NCBI GenBank assembly: GCA_045563135.1
Contig: JBJKUL010000001.1
Location: forward strand, 62,001 to 126,000
Direction: 5' to 3'
DNA: 64,000 bases
Source: Actinomarina sp002308095
GTDB lineage: Bacteria; Actinomycetota; Acidimicrobiia; Actinomarinales; Actinomarinaceae
Shown here: positions 1 through 8,213 of the stretch, in pieces
How positions within the stretch are numbered: the first letter of the stretch is position 1
Layout of the letters: the number at the start of each line of letters is the position of its first letter
Notes under the pieces: generated by a model
Told to the model about the DNA's origin: nothing
Database searches by the model: none
What the model saw: only the letters and a program-made list of their open reading frames with translations
Translations under genes and position numbers: made by a program

Positions 1-816
1 ATTTACCAAGTTGAATGTTTAGATAAAATTTCCTCAAAAACTTTTAAATTAGAAGTGAGAAAAATAATTGCCGCTACAGGTGTTCACAATTTGCCCGGAG
101 AATATAATTCAAAATCATCAAAAATGACATATAGTGGAGGTGCTCATCTAATTCTTAAAGGAGATCCATTAAATCTACAAGGTAAAGCAGTTTTACTGCC
201 TAAAACTGAAGATGACAGAATAATGTTTGTCTTACCATGGTTAGGAAACACTATTGTAGGGACGACAGATACAAAAACATTTTCAGGCACCTTAGATAGA
301 CCATTTGCTGACAACAATGACAAAGAGTTTCTATTAAAACATGTCAGAAAATATTTTGATATAGATAATCTTTCATATCTTTCTTCTTGGAGTGGAGTTA
401 GAGCATTATTAGACAGTTCCTCTAGTAGTACTAAAAGCATATCTCGTGGCCATTTCATTAATGTTGTTGAGGACGGTTTTGTTCAAATAGCCGGTGGAAA
501 GCTTACAGGGTTTAGAATCATTGCACAAGAAGCTCTCCAAAGAATATTTAACAAAGATTTTGATTTAGAAAAGTTAAAATTCGTTGATGACATCATGAAT
601 TTATCTGAAACATATAAAGAAGATCAGTTTACTTTTACAGTTAAACATTATTGTGTTACAAAACCGACAGATTATCTTTTGAGAAGAACACACATTAGTT
701 GGTTTAATGAAAATGGAGGAATTAAAAGCTTAAAAAAGATTACAGATAAATTTTATTCAAATACCCAGTATGTAGAAAGCTATGCAGAGTTGGTAGAAGA
801 AGGATTAATAGATTAG
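1..816 (+). CDS. glpD: Glycerol-3-phosphate dehydrogenase, C-terminal part (5' end outside window)
   Basis: The reading frame is open from base 1, so the start codon lies upstream of the window; 271 residues are visible. GlpD is an FAD flavoprotein that oxidises sn-glycerol 3-phosphate to dihydroxyacetone phosphate at the membrane. Family motifs seen are a VGTTDT block preceded by a PW-G loop, the SGVRAL segment, and the GGKLTGFR motif that contacts FAD and substrate, followed by a short C-terminal cap region. The amino-terminal FAD-binding GxGxxG motif is not in the window. Its stop shares four bases (TTAG) with the stop of the convergent crgA. The family call is firm; which acceptor is used cannot be told. 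Confidence 0.88.
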   Translation: MYQVECLDKISSKTFKLEVRKIIAATGVHNLPGEYNSKSSKMTYSGGAHLILKGDPLNLQGKAVLLPKTEDDRIMFVLPWLGNTIVGTTDTKTFSGTLDRPFADNNDKEFLLKHVRKYFDIDNLSYLSSWSGVRALLDSSSSSTKSISRGHFINVVEDGFVQIAGGKLTGFRIIAQEALQRIFNKDFDLEKLKFVDDIMNLSETYKEDQFTFTVKHYCVTKPTDYLLRRTHISWFNENGGIKSLKKITDKFYSNTQYVESYAELVEEGLID

Positions 817-1067
817 TTATAGTTTGTAGTCATTAAAAAGCCTGCACCAATCATGCCCAGACCACCCCACAAATACCATCTTGACACCGATCCTGGAAGA
901 ATTGTTAGGTAGTTCAAAACAATCATTAGAACACCCAATATCATTAAAGAGCTCATTGTTAATACAAACCACCTAGGTGAAGGTCCCTTATCCCCACTTA
1001 ATTGAGTAGACATCTTTTTAGACTGAGTTGGTTTAGAGTTTTTTACTCTTTTTTTTGATACTGGCAT
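813..1067 (-). CDS. crgA: Cell division protein CrgA
   Basis: This is an 84-residue protein with a basic, low-complexity cytoplasmic N-terminus (about residues 1-30), a conserved PSPRWF entry motif, and two membrane helices (about 33-53 and 62-80) ending in TTNYN. That architecture is the CrgA family, which in mycobacteria and Streptomyces interacts with FtsZ and septal synthesis proteins. It lies last in a leftward unit after PP2C, pknB and mutY, 15 nt past the mutY stop. In other actinobacteria crgA also sits near pknB, so context supports the call. CrgA is essentially restricted to Actinomycetota and is one of the best lineage markers here. Confidence 0.87.
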   Translation of the reverse strand: MPVSKKRVKNSKPTQSKKMSTQLSGDKGPSPRWFVLTMSSLMILGVLMIVLNYLTILPGSVSRWYLWGGLGMIGAGFLMTTNYN

Positions 1068-1082
1068 ATTGAAAAGTGTAAA

Positions 1083-1922
1083 CTATTTATCATTTATTAC
1101 AATATATTTATTTTTAGTAATTTTAATTAAGTTATCTTTTTCCAATGAGTCAAGAACTCTTAGAGTTATTTCGGAAGTGGCTTCTAACTCTTTTTGAATC
1201 ACATTTTTTGTAACATTATCTTTAGATAACAAGATTTTCAATACAACTCCTCTTTTTTGCCTAAAGGAACCTTCAAACTTGGGTTGTATCTGGCTATTTT
1301 TTGTAATAAATTTATTACAAGACTTCTCTAAAGGACAAATAACACATTTTGGATTTTTACTCCTACATACAGTTGCACCAAGATCCATTAGTGCTTGGTT
1401 AAAATCTCTTGATTCAAATCTATGCAGAAAAGTATCTTGATTCGCCTGCAAAAAGTTTTTAATATCTTTGTCTTTGATCTTAAAGAATCTTTGTAAAATT
1501 CTTTTAATATTTGTATCTACTGCAATAACTTTTTCACCATACGCAAAACTAAGCAGTGCAGAGTTCGTATAAGGACCTACACCTGGAAGAACTGTGAAAT
1601 CAGGATATAGATTATCAAAGCCAGTTTTTGCTACAATTTTTGCAGTTTCATGTAATCTCATCGCCCTATTGTTATATCCCAATCCAGACCATAATTTCAA
1701 TATCTGTTTTTTAGAATCATTTGCCATATGCTTTGGCGTAGGGTATTTATCAATAAATTGTTCGTAATAACGATTAGCTCTCTCCAGCTGTGTTTGTTGA
1801 GATAGAGTTTCAATTAAAAGAATTTTCCAAGGGTTATTGGTATTTCTCCAAGAAAAAGATCTACGATTATTCGCATACCATTTCTTTAATTCTTTTTTAA
1901 AAATAGATATGTTAGTTGTCAA
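1083..1922 (-). CDS. mutY: A/G-specific adenine DNA glycosylase MutY
   Basis: MutY removes adenine mispaired with 8-oxoguanine in base excision repair. The HhH-GPD fold is complete: the catalytic Glu region at about residue 38 (IETLSQQTQ), helix-hairpin-helix LPGVGPYT at 112-119, catalytic Asp at about 136 in VDTN, and a [4Fe-4S] ligand set C186-x6-C193-x2-C196-x5-C202. At 279 residues it is shorter than the E. coli enzyme. The last 60 residues look like a small helical/winged domain rather than the NUDIX-like 8-oxoG reader, as in other short actinobacterial MutY proteins. The start overlaps the end of pknB by 11 nt, so the two are probably translationally coupled. Confidence 0.92.
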   Translation of the reverse strand: MTTNISIFKKELKKWYANNRRSFSWRNTNNPWKILLIETLSQQTQLERANRYYEQFIDKYPTPKHMANDSKKQILKLWSGLGYNNRAMRLHETAKIVAKTGFDNLYPDFTVLPGVGPYTNSALLSFAYGEKVIAVDTNIKRILQRFFKIKDKDIKNFLQANQDTFLHRFESRDFNQALMDLGATVCRSKNPKCVICPLEKSCNKFITKNSQIQPKFEGSFRQKRGVVLKILLSKDNVTKNVIQKELEATSEITLRVLDSLEKDNLIKITKNKYIVINDK

Positions 1923-3681
1923 AGCTTAATTCTACAAAGCCTTCAGGATCCAGGAATTCACCTTCTTCAGGGCTTTGGCTTGTAACCCTTCCACCAGTAT
2001 CACCACTAGCCGACGGCAATAGACCCAACTCTTGAAGAATGTTGGATGCTTCTTGGTAGGTGTAACCAATCAAATTAGGAACTTCGGCTTTCAAACCAAG
2101 AGAAACGATGACCGTAATTACCTCTTGAGGGGTTACTATTTCTCCAGCTCCAGGTGTTGTATGGGAGACGAGTCCTTCATTCACTTCTTCTGAATATTCC
2201 TCTACTAACTCATATTCAAACCCAAGTGTTTCTAATATTTGAGTAGCATCTTCAGGTGATTTTCTAGATAGGTCACTAATCTCTATTAAGCTTGGTCCAG
2301 AAGAAATCACCAGGTCCACATTTGATCCTGGGCTCATCTTTTTTCCAGCTACTGGATTTTGTGAAATTACAAAACCCCTCGGAATGTTGTCATCATTAAC
2401 TTCTAGTTGTTGACCTATGGTAAATCCACTTTCCTCAATAACATAAATAGCTCTATCTGTTTCAAGATCAATTACATAAGGTATTGGAAAAGCTTCCTGT
2501 CCAACAGATACGATGATTGTTACCAAAGTATCAGGATTTGTAATAGTGTTTGCTAAAGGCTGGGTTCTAATAACTGCACCAGCTGGGACGGTAGGATGTG
2601 CAGCATTTTCAATTCCAACTTTGAATCCAAGGAGCTGAAGATCTGTTAAAGCTTGAGTTTGGCTACTGCCTGTCAAGTCAGGTATTTCAACTACTGTTGG
2701 GGAACCGCCATCAGCTGGTAGTCCAGTAAAAATTTGTGAAAGTCCCCAAACTGTTCCAAATACAAGACCTATTGATAAAATTAACGCAGGTAGAGTAAAT
2801 CTAAACTTAATTTTTGGGTTTGTTAAGCTGACAAGATTTTCCTGAGTTTCTTGCATTTGTAACTGTTTTCTTTGCTGAAGAAGTACAGCTCTTAAGTCTT
2901 CAGCATTTTTATATCTATCTTTTGGATATTTGTGAAGTAATTTTAAGACTGCATTCTCAAGACCTCTAGGAATGTCTTTTCTATAAAGGTTTAATTTTTT
3001 TGGCTTTTCAGTCAAATGTTTTGTAGCTGTTGCTATCGGTGTTTCCGCTTCAAATGGAGGTCTACCTGCAATCAGTTCATACATAACGGTACCTAAAGAA
3101 TATAAGTCAGATTCAACAGAAACAGGTTTTCCTTGGGCTTGTTCTGGGGAAATATAATTTGCCGTACCTAGTATTGAACCTGTCTTAGTAATATCACTAT
3201 CTTCATTTTGAATTGAGACAATTCCAAAATCAGTGACTTTTACCTTACCTCCTGGTGTAATCATTATATTTCCAGGTTTAATATCTCTGTGAACCAAACC
3301 TCGACTATGAGCAGCTTGAAGACCATCAGAAACCTGAGCACCAATAAACAAGATGTCCCCTATGCTAATTGTTTTCTTTCTCGCAATTATTGAGGTAAGT
3401 GTATTTCCTTCTATATACTCCATCACAAAAAAAGGCTCATCCTCAATTCCCCAGTCAAAAATTTGAACAATATTTGGATGATTTAAATTAGCAACTGTTT
3501 GAGCTTCTCTTTTGAATCTTTCAACAAATGTTTCTTGTTGAACATAATTTGGCTTAAGTGTTTTAATTGCGACAGTTCTTTTTAATTGCATATCTTCAGC
3601 TTTATAGACAAAAGCCATGCCACCCTCACCAAGTAGTTCTAAAATTTTATATCTATCTTTGATGATTTGGCCAATATTCAT
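1912..3681 (-). CDS. pknB: PASTA-domain serine/threonine protein kinase (PknB/StkP type)
   Basis: The kinase senses cell-wall intermediates outside the cell and phosphorylates division and envelope proteins inside. The cytoplasmic kinase domain is about residues 11-270, with a glycine loop GEGGMAFV (18-25), catalytic Lys40, HRDIKPGN at 131-138, DFG at 151-153 and an activation loop with Thr165/Thr167. A single membrane helix spans about 295-317. Four extracellular PASTA repeats follow (about 331-395, 396-462, 465-530, 531-589). The start overlaps the stop of the PP2C phosphatase by 4 nt (ATGA) and the end overlaps mutY. Unlike the usual actinobacterial cluster, no rodA or pbpA gene is adjacent. 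Confidence 0.95.
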   Translation of the reverse strand: MNIGQIIKDRYKILELLGEGGMAFVYKAEDMQLKRTVAIKTLKPNYVQQETFVERFKREAQTVANLNHPNIVQIFDWGIEDEPFFVMEYIEGNTLTSIIARKKTISIGDILFIGAQVSDGLQAAHSRGLVHRDIKPGNIMITPGGKVKVTDFGIVSIQNEDSDITKTGSILGTANYISPEQAQGKPVSVESDLYSLGTVMYELIAGRPPFEAETPIATATKHLTEKPKKLNLYRKDIPRGLENAVLKLLHKYPKDRYKNAEDLRAVLLQQRKQLQMQETQENLVSLTNPKIKFRFTLPALILSIGLVFGTVWGLSQIFTGLPADGGSPTVVEIPDLTGSSQTQALTDLQLLGFKVGIENAAHPTVPAGAVIRTQPLANTITNPDTLVTIIVSVGQEAFPIPYVIDLETDRAIYVIEESGFTIGQQLEVNDDNIPRGFVISQNPVAGKKMSPGSNVDLVISSGPSLIEISDLSRKSPEDATQILETLGFEYELVEEYSEEVNEGLVSHTTPGAGEIVTPQEVITVIVSLGLKAEVPNLIGYTYQEASNILQELGLLPSASGDTGGRVTSQSPEEGEFLDPEGFVELSFDN

Positions 3682-4337
3682 TTTTCAAATATATTAATTA
3701 TTACTGCAGATACATTGTCTTTAGGCTTTTGAATCAAAACCTCACCAACTAATGTGTCAGCACTAATACCTTCCTGTAGCTTCTTTTTTAAGTACTCGTC
3801 ACTAAATTCATTGTAAAGCCCGTCACTACAAAGCAGAACAACATCCCCATTTTTTAATTGAAAATCTTGGTGTTCAATCTCCAGTTTTTCGTTTGACCCC
3901 AGAGCTTTTTCCAATATATTTTGAAATCCTGGGACATTATGATCTTGTGTTAGTTGAATAAGCTTCCTATCGCTGAGAACATAACAACGAGTATCTCCAA
4001 CATGACCAATTTCCATTAAACCATTTGGGCCTATTTGTATGGCAGTCATAGTAGTCCCCATACCACTTGATTCATTATTTTTTTCCTGATAGTTAATAAT
4101 TTCAAGATTTGCTGCTGTGATAATATCTACTAAATTTTCTGATTTAGATTTCATCTCCGATGCAGCAATACTACTTGCTAAATCACCGTTAACATGGCCA
4201 CCTATTCCGTCACATACTGCAGCTCGGAAGGGAATATTGCCACTTCCAGACTTATCTGGAAAAACAGTGTCTTCATTTTTTTTCCGATTTGGGCCACATT
4301 CAGTCCTAACGGACCAAACTAATCTAATTTTGTTCAT
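3678..4337 (-). CDS. PP2C-family serine/threonine phosphatase (PstP/Stp type)
   Basis: A 219-residue soluble metal-dependent phosphatase expected to reverse PknB phosphorylation. Metal-binding motifs are present in order: an N-terminal Glu/Asp motif (NED at 21-23), CDGIGG at 42-47 (usually DGMGG), MGTT, GHVGDTR, CSDGL and a terminal DNVSA. It lacks the C-terminal membrane anchor found on mycobacterial PstP, so it is probably soluble. It is first in the PP2C-pknB-mutY-crgA unit. Upstream, TAAGAT lies nine bases from the ATG, a possible minus-10 for a very short leader. The divergent gene at 4402 shares the 64-bp upstream region. Confidence 0.92.
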   Translation of the reverse strand: MNKIRLVWSVRTECGPNRKKNEDTVFPDKSGSGNIPFRAAVCDGIGGHVNGDLASSIAASEMKSKSENLVDIITAANLEIINYQEKNNESSGMGTTMTAIQIGPNGLMEIGHVGDTRCYVLSDRKLIQLTQDHNVPGFQNILEKALGSNEKLEIEHQDFQLKNGDVVLLCSDGLYNEFSDEYLKKKLQEGISADTLVGEVLIQKPKDNVSAVIINIFEK

Positions 4338-4401
4338 TCTGTAATAATCTTAGTTGTGAAATATATTTGTTTTCTTAGACTATATAAAGAAGAAAATAAA
4401 T

Positions 4402-5391
4402 ATGAATGTAGCAACAAAAACAATTAGGACACTACTGCTTATGGGGGTAGTAATCACATTATCTTTTTTCGGGTTTAGCTATTATCAGAATTTCAACAAT
4501 TCATCAGATTTAAACCAGTTTTTAGAAGATGCCTCAACAGTTTCTTTACTTCACAGTGAATCATCTAAAGAATTTGAGAAAGTCTTAAACTTTGATGAAA
4601 TAAATCGTGATGAATTTGAGACAACCCTTTCTTCACTAGTCAAAGACTCCCAGGAGGCTTACAACTTGGTTCAAAATATAGGTGGAGAATTTGTTAGCAC
4701 CGAAAAGGAGTTATTAAATATTGCAACCTCTTCGTGGCTTAAAGGTCTTGAGACATTTCAAATATCAATAATTACACTAATTGATAATCCAGATTCTTTG
4801 AAGATAGAGGAAGCGCTTGCACAGAGCATAATTGATTTATCAATAGGAGATAAAGCCTACGAAGAATTTGTTCAAAAAATATCACAACGATCAAGAGAAG
4901 ACAATCTGTTTTTACCTGTATTTTATCCAGTAAAATATACAGGCCTAGAAGGAAGTGCCTTTAATTTTGCTGATTTAATAGTAAAAAAAGCTAGAGATTC
5001 AGCAGAAGGCCTATTTTTAAGAAGAGATGTTGCAATTACAGGTGTTCAGTTTTTACCAAGCCCAATTGCAGTAACTGAAGATAACTATCGAGTGTTCTTA
5101 AAAGAACCCATAGGTATTCAAGTTGTAATAGCAAACGAAGGTAATGTGGAGGAGTTTGATGTAATTTTGCTAGTTTTAGTGACAGATGAATTTGGTGATT
5201 CTGTTTTTGAAAAACGGGCTAAGATAAGTTCAATAGGTGCATTTCAAAGTAAAAGTTATTTCACAGATACAATTGAATTGGAACCAGGTATTTTATATGA
5301 GTGGTTTATTAAAATTGAAGAGATCGAAAACGAAGAGGAACTTAATGATAACCTGTTTACTATTTCAGGATTTATTCCCCCCGAGGAGTAG
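4402..5391 (+). CDS. Membrane-anchored protein of unknown function upstream of serS
   Basis: I do not recognise this 329-residue protein. It has one N-terminal membrane segment (about residues 9-28) after a short basic start, so most of it should be outside the membrane. Residues 35-190 are acidic and helical, possibly coiled coil. The last 110 residues look beta-rich, with an IGIQVVIANEGN motif resembling an Ig/CARDB-like extracellular domain. The stop codon lies 3 nt before the TTG start of serS, and the serS Shine-Dalgarno bases are inside its last codons, so the pair is probably co-transcribed. A structural envelope role is only a guess. Confidence 0.72.
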   Translation: MNVATKTIRTLLLMGVVITLSFFGFSYYQNFNNSSDLNQFLEDASTVSLLHSESSKEFEKVLNFDEINRDEFETTLSSLVKDSQEAYNLVQNIGGEFVSTEKELLNIATSSWLKGLETFQISIITLIDNPDSLKIEEALAQSIIDLSIGDKAYEEFVQKISQRSREDNLFLPVFYPVKYTGLEGSAFNFADLIVKKARDSAEGLFLRRDVAITGVQFLPSPIAVTEDNYRVFLKEPIGIQVVIANEGNVEEFDVILLVLVTDEFGDSVFEKRAKISSIGAFQSKSYFTDTIELEPGILYEWFIKIEEIENEEELNDNLFTISGFIPPEE

Positions 5392-5394
5392 CTT

Positions 5395-6651
5395 TTGTTA
5401 GACCCACAAATTCTGAGGAAGAATCTAGAGCTTCTTAAAGACAACATAAATCGTAGAGGTCTTGATATAGACATTAATTTTTTAGTAGAGCAAGATGAAA
5501 AAAGAAGAAAAGTTAAATTTGAAGCCGAACAAGTAAGATCTGAACAAAAAAGTATTGGTAAAGAAATTTCTCAAACAGAGGGATCTCAAAAAAAAGAATT
5601 ACTTGAAAAAGCTTCTGAACTCAGTGAAAAAGTAAAGCTTCTAAATGAAAAATATGAAAAAGAAGATAAGTTATTTTTTGATCAATGGATAAAAATACCT
5701 AATTTAGTTGATGAGTCATCTCCTATGGGTTCAACTGATCAAGATAACTTAGAAATAAAAAAAGTTGGGAAAATAAAAGAAATCAGCGATATAAAGAATC
5801 ATTTAGAAATTGGAGAACAACTTAATTTAATCAATGTTGAGAAAGCAGCAGAAGTATCTGGTTCTAGGTTTTCATATATTTTTGGAGATTTAGTAAAAAT
5901 TGAACTCAATTTAGTTTCATGGGTAATGGAAAAGCTTTCTGGAAAAGATTTTACTCCTACAGTACCACCAGTATTGGTACGAGAGGAGGCATTATTCGGT
6001 ACAGGTTTTTTTCCTGATGATGCTGAGCAGGTATATGAAATACCAAAAGACGATTTATACCTGGTGGGAACATCAGAAGTTCCACTTGCAGCACTGCACT
6101 CCAACGAAATATTAGACGTAGAATCTTTACCCCTCCGCTATGCCGGATTCTCAACATGCTTTAGAAGAGAAGCAGGTACTTATGGCAAAGATACCACAGG
6201 CATTTTTAGAGTTCATCAGTTTGATAAAGTTGAAATGTTTTCATTTTGTAACCCTGAAAAATCAAAAGAAGAGCATGAATACTTGTTATCTGTTGAGGAG
6301 GAGATTCTTCAAGAACTCGAGATTCCTTACAGAGTTGTTGATGTTTGCACAGGTGACTTAGGTGCCTCAGCTGCAAAGAAATACGATATCGAAGCATGGA
6401 TGCCAAGTCAGCAAAACTATAGAGAAGTAACTTCTTGCTCAAATACAACAGACTTCCAGGCTCGAAGACTTAACATACGTACAAAAATTGATGGAAAGAC
6501 TACAACCATGCATACTCTTAATGGAACCGCTCTTGCTGTAGGGAGAATCTTAATTGCCTTAATTGAAAACAATCAACAAGAAGACGGAAGGGTAGAGTTT
6601 TCAGATAATTTAGCAGAAATACTTGGAATAAAGATATTAAGCAAGAAGTAA
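5395..6651 (+). CDS. serS: Seryl-tRNA synthetase
   Basis: SerS charges the serine tRNAs (four of which lie within 2 kb downstream) and also provides Ser-tRNA(Sec), the precursor of selenocysteine. The 418-residue protein begins MLDPQILRKN, the family N-terminus, from a TTG codon preceded by GAGGAG within the previous gene. The N-terminal tRNA-binding coiled coil spans about 30-105. Class II motifs follow, including the motif 2 stretch CFRREAG and the C-terminal motif 3 GTALAVGR. The 3' end overlaps the convergent LysE-type gene by 15 nt. Confidence 0.97.
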   Translation: MLDPQILRKNLELLKDNINRRGLDIDINFLVEQDEKRRKVKFEAEQVRSEQKSIGKEISQTEGSQKKELLEKASELSEKVKLLNEKYEKEDKLFFDQWIKIPNLVDESSPMGSTDQDNLEIKKVGKIKEISDIKNHLEIGEQLNLINVEKAAEVSGSRFSYIFGDLVKIELNLVSWVMEKLSGKDFTPTVPPVLVREEALFGTGFFPDDAEQVYEIPKDDLYLVGTSEVPLAALHSNEILDVESLPLRYAGFSTCFRREAGTYGKDTTGIFRVHQFDKVEMFSFCNPEKSKEEHEYLLSVEEEILQELEIPYRVVDVCTGDLGASAAKKYDIEAWMPSQQNYREVTSCSNTTDFQARRLNIRTKIDGKTTTMHTLNGTALAVGRILIALIENNQQEDGRVEFSDNLAEILGIKILSKK

Positions 6652-7191
6652 ACTTGCAACCATACTAAGAGCAAGAAGAACGTAGACAACTCTTTCAAGT
6701 TTTTGATTTCCAATTAAAAAATTTTGGAGACTTTCACCTAAATAAAGCCATGTCAAAACACAAGGACCACCAACAATTAAATAAATTAAGTTTGCTTGCA
6801 AGTGAGGTAATTGGAAAGCAGTAAGTCCAGAAACGGCCATAACAACTCCTTTGGGGTTAACCCACTGAAAAAGTGCAGCTTGTAAAAATGTAAATGGTTT
6901 ATCTTCATCATCATCATTTTTTTGAACAGAAGTTTTTGTCATTGCAACTTTGTAAGCGATATATAAAATTACTACATAACCAGCGTATTGAAGATACTGA
7001 AATACAAAATCAGGTACATAGGAAAGCAAATTCCCGCCAAGAAAAAATAAGAAATTAAAGCCTAGCCAAATACCAAAGAAATGAGGAAGTGACTTTTTTC
7101 TGCCAAATCTTATTCCTGAAGCCATTAGCATTGAATTATTAGGACCTGGAGTAATAGAAGTTACAAATGCAAAAATACCAAACTCAATCAT
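6637..7191 (-). CDS. LysE/RhtB-family amino-acid exporter
   Basis: This 184-residue polytopic membrane protein has about six hydrophobic segments and the family signature SITPGPNNSMLMASG at residues 12-26, followed by a glycine-rich second segment. Members export basic or neutral amino acids; the substrate cannot be deduced. The central loop carries an acidic run (KNDDDEDK). It faces serS and overlaps its 3' end by 15 nt. Upstream lies a leftward tRNA-Ser, so it may be read from the tRNA promoter or its own weak one. The length is slightly short of the usual 200-210 residues. Confidence 0.85.
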   Translation of the reverse strand: MIEFGIFAFVTSITPGPNNSMLMASGIRFGRKKSLPHFFGIWLGFNFLFFLGGNLLSYVPDFVFQYLQYAGYVVILYIAYKVAMTKTSVQKNDDDEDKPFTFLQAALFQWVNPKGVVMAVSGLTAFQLPHLQANLIYLIVGGPCVLTWLYLGESLQNFLIGNQKLERVVYVLLALSMVASLLLA

Positions 7192-7236
7192 TAGAAAAGT
7201 CTAGAGTATTTGATGTTTTATCAAGTTTATATTTAG

Positions 7237-7324
7237 CGGAGGGAGTGGGATTCGAACCCACGGAGCCAAAAAGACTCACAACATTTCGAATGTTGCGCAC
7301 TAGGCCAGACTATGCGATCCCTCC
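7237..7324 (-). tRNA. tRNA-Ser(CGA)
   Basis: On the minus strand this 88-nt RNA folds as a type II tRNA: acceptor GGAGGGA/TCCCTCC, discriminator G, anticodon stem CAACA/TGTTG around TTCGAAA, a long variable arm, and a GGTTCGAATCC T-arm. CCA is not encoded. The first 31 nt equal those of tRNA-Ser(GGA) on the other strand at 7829-7859, while the last 28 nt or so match tRNA-Ser(UGA). Confidence 0.93.
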
Positions 7325-7342
7325 TAGAATAACTATAGGGAC

Positions 7343-7801
7343 ATGAAGTACAAATCAGATATAGAAAAAATGCGGGTTGCTCTTCAAGAAGCTTCTAACG
7401 CTTTAGCGTTAGACGAGGTTCCTATTGGTGCAGCTATCTTTGATAAAGATCATAATTTGATTGCTTCAGCTCACAACAGAAGGGAGCTTGACCAAAATCC
7501 TGTATCTCATGCTGAAATCATAGTTATTCAAGAAGCTTCAAAATTAATGAATACATGGCGATTGGAGGAAGCAACAATAGCTGTTACTGTCGAACCCGAT
7601 GCAATGTGTGCAGGAGCTATAGTAAATGCAAGAATCAAGACTCTTCTTTATGGAGTTTCAAATATAAAAGCTGGTGCTGCTTATTCTTTATATAACATTC
7701 CCCAAGATCCGAGACTAAATCATTATGTTGAGATTAGGGAAAATATTTTATCACATGAATCTGAAGTTATATTATCCTCTTTCTTTGAAAGTAAGAGATA
7801 A
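7343..7801 (+). CDS. tadA: tRNA-specific adenosine-34 deaminase TadA, with one zinc ligand Cys replaced by Asp
   Basis: TadA converts A34 of tRNA-Arg(ACG) to inosine; that tRNA lies 325 nt downstream. The 152-residue protein has the HAE zinc/proton-shuttle motif at 56-58 and the TadA-specific SLYNIPQDPRLNH block near 125-137. The second zinc motif, normally PCxxC, reads EPDAMCAGA: Asp86 (codon GAT at 7598-7600) replaces the first Cys, while Cys89 is kept. Asp can ligate zinc, so the enzyme may be active, but this is atypical. A possible minus-10 TAGAAT directly abuts the divergent tRNA at 7325-7330. The rest of the protein looks under normal constraint. Confidence 0.9.
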   Translation: MKYKSDIEKMRVALQEASNALALDEVPIGAAIFDKDHNLIASAHNRRELDQNPVSHAEIIVIQEASKLMNTWRLEEATIAVTVEPDAMCAGAIVNARIKTLLYGVSNIKAGAAYSLYNIPQDPRLNHYVEIRENILSHESEVILSSFFESKR

Positions 7802-7828
7802 GTAAACTAAGAACTTAGGTCTTCAACT

Positions 7829-7917
7829 GGAGGGATCGCATAGTCTGGCCTAGTGCGCACGCTTGGAAAGCGTGTAAGGGTTTATCCCCTTCGAGGGTTC
7901 GAATCCCTCTCCCTCCG
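7829..7917 (+). tRNA. tRNA-Ser(GGA)
   Basis: An 89-nt type II tRNA: acceptor GGAGGGA pairs with TCCCTCC, the D-arm carries GCATAG..CTGGCCTAG, the anticodon loop is CTTGGAAAG (GGA), and it has a variable arm and a GGTTCGAATCC T-arm. Discriminator is G; CCA is not encoded. It starts 27 nt after tadA and opens a rightward run of four tRNAs. Confidence 0.94.
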
Positions 7918-7939
7918 CGTAGAAGAACTATACCCTTTT

Positions 7940-8025
7940 GGAGGGATGGCCGAGCGGACGAAGGCGATAGTCTTGAAAACTATTGTATGTATTCCATACC
8001 GTGGGTTCGAATCCCACTCCCTCCG
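7940..8025 (+). tRNA. tRNA-Ser(UGA)
   Basis: An 86-nt type II tRNA with acceptor GGAGGGA/TCCCTCC, anticodon stem GATAG/CTATT with loop TCTTGAAAA (anticodon TGA), a long variable arm and a GGTTCGAATCC T-arm. It lies 22 nt after tRNA-Ser(GGA). The anticodon reads UCN serine codons; it is not a selenocysteine tRNA, because acceptor and D-arm lengths are normal. Confidence 0.94.
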
Positions 8026-8032
8026 CAAGCCT

Positions 8033-8199
<167 letters not shown>

Positions 8200-8213
8200 C
8201 TTATTTTTATGAT

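Noticed and set aside
4353..4372. TGTGA-containing sequence between PP2C and 4402 as a second CRP site
   Set aside because: Only the left half matches; the right half TTTGT is not TCACA.
7940..8025. tRNA with UGA anticodon as tRNA-Sec
   Set aside because: The anticodon reading UGA codons would be TCA; this one is TGA with normal tRNA-Ser arm lengths.
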